6,632 bases of DNA from Nitrospirota bacterium (GTDB taxonomy: Bacteria > Nitrospirota_A > Leptospirillia > Leptospirillales > Leptospirillaceae), in contig DAHWGX010000039.1 in the NCBI GenBank assembly GCA_027335985.1, positions 1-6,632 of the forward strand, given 5' to 3'. Position 1 is the first letter of the stretch, and every line of letters starts with the position of its first letter. The translations under genes and the position numbers were made by a program. Under the pieces are notes generated by a model. That model was not told the origin of the DNA, made no database searches, and worked only from the letters and a program-made list of their open reading frames with translations. Below are positions 6,466-6,632 of the stretch, one piece after another.

Positions 6466-6632
6466 TTACCAACCTCCATTTGGACCAGAAGCACATGGAA
6501 CAAGAACATAGCCAAAATCATTACCGCCATTACCTGTGCTGTTATTCGCAAAAGTCCATGTGCCATTGATTCTTCCTCCCCGCACAGTCTGCGCTCCAAA
6601 AGGTGCCAAACACAATGGGCTCGATACGTTTT
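6466..6632 (-). CDS. Antisense alternative PilV-like C-terminal segment (partial, candidate shufflon piece)
   Basis: Read on the - strand, a frame runs open from the window edge to a TAA at 6466-6468, giving 54 visible residues without an internal start that looks real. It reads NVSSPLCLAPFGAQTV at the edge, then GTWTFANNSTGNGGNDFGY, and ends VPCASGPNGGW. Gly/Asn-rich composition with Trp, paired cysteines and a terminal Trp resemble the end of the expressed PilV, and it faces pilV tail to tail. In R64, shufflon segments carry two such promoterless, startless C-terminal ends in opposite orientation, which this would match. Being promoterless, it would be expressed only after inversion. What weakens the call: it is short, the crossover repeat that should lie 5' of it is outside the window, and no long inverted repeat with pilV is visible here. 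Alternatives are the 3' end of an unrelated convergent gene or chance. Confidence 0.55.
   Translation of the reverse strand, partial: NVSSPLCLAPFGAQTVRGGRINGTWTFANNSTGNGGNDFGYVLVPCASGPNGGW

Noticed and set aside
6459..6566. 35-residue hydrophobic small protein on the - strand with a GGGGAGGA site 7 bases before its ATG
   Set aside because: The Shine-Dalgarno spacing is good and the core is membrane-like. It overlaps the better PilV-tail frame, has no promoter or toxin-antitoxin features that I can see, and its hydrophobicity may be a frame by-product. Kept only as an alternative reading.
5359..6632. Diversity-generating retroelement acting on the pilV 3' end
   Set aside because: No same-orientation near-repeat with adenine-specific differences and no reverse transcriptase sequence is visible. 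The downstream frame is inverted and not a near-copy of the pilV end.

Overview
The window carries a compact, single-direction block of type IVb pilus genes of the kind found on IncI1 plasmids such as R64 (thin conjugative pilus). On the + strand it reads pilP - pilQ - pilR - pilS - pilM - pilV: an inner-membrane accessory protein, the assembly ATPase, the GspF-like platform protein, the major prepilin, a small membrane-anchored accessory protein, and the shufflon-type tip adhesin. The DNA is GC-rich, with strong GGAGG-type ribosome binding sites, frequent Leu-CTC/CTT and Gly-GGG/GGA codons, and many TCCGGA-containing codon pairs. This is compatible with an acidophilic Nitrospirota such as Leptospirillum, but the host is a guess from style. 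Plasmid, integrative element or chromosome cannot be decided from this window.

Region by region: 1-695 is pilP. 692-3142 is an ATPase with a ~370-residue N-terminal extension. 3139-4227 is pilR. These three are tightly coupled by two consecutive GTGA stop/start overlaps. A 64-base AT-rich gap (4228-4291) holds a probable extended -10 promoter overlapped by a perfect 7-bp inverted repeat; it separates the machinery genes from the pilin block. 4292-4861 is pilS, 4877-5356 is pilM (not between secretin and platform genes as in R64), and 5359-6393 is pilV. The remaining 239 bases have no + strand gene. On the - strand they contain a 54-codon open frame that stops at 6466 and is cut by the window edge. 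It reads like a second PilV C-terminal end facing the expressed one, which is the layout of a shufflon segment.

Working model: PilP, PilQ and PilR form the inner-membrane assembly machine. It polymerises PilS, with PilV at the tip. PilV's C-terminus may be switched by site-specific inversion to change the recognised recipient surface. Secretin (PilN), PilO, the prepilin peptidase (PilU), PilT and a recombinase (Rci) are not in the window and would be expected outside it.

Most interesting points: the convergent antisense PilV-like tail; three diverged repeats in the ATPase extension; absence of the canonical Glu+5 in both prepilins; and the hairpin-overlapped promoter in front of the pilin.
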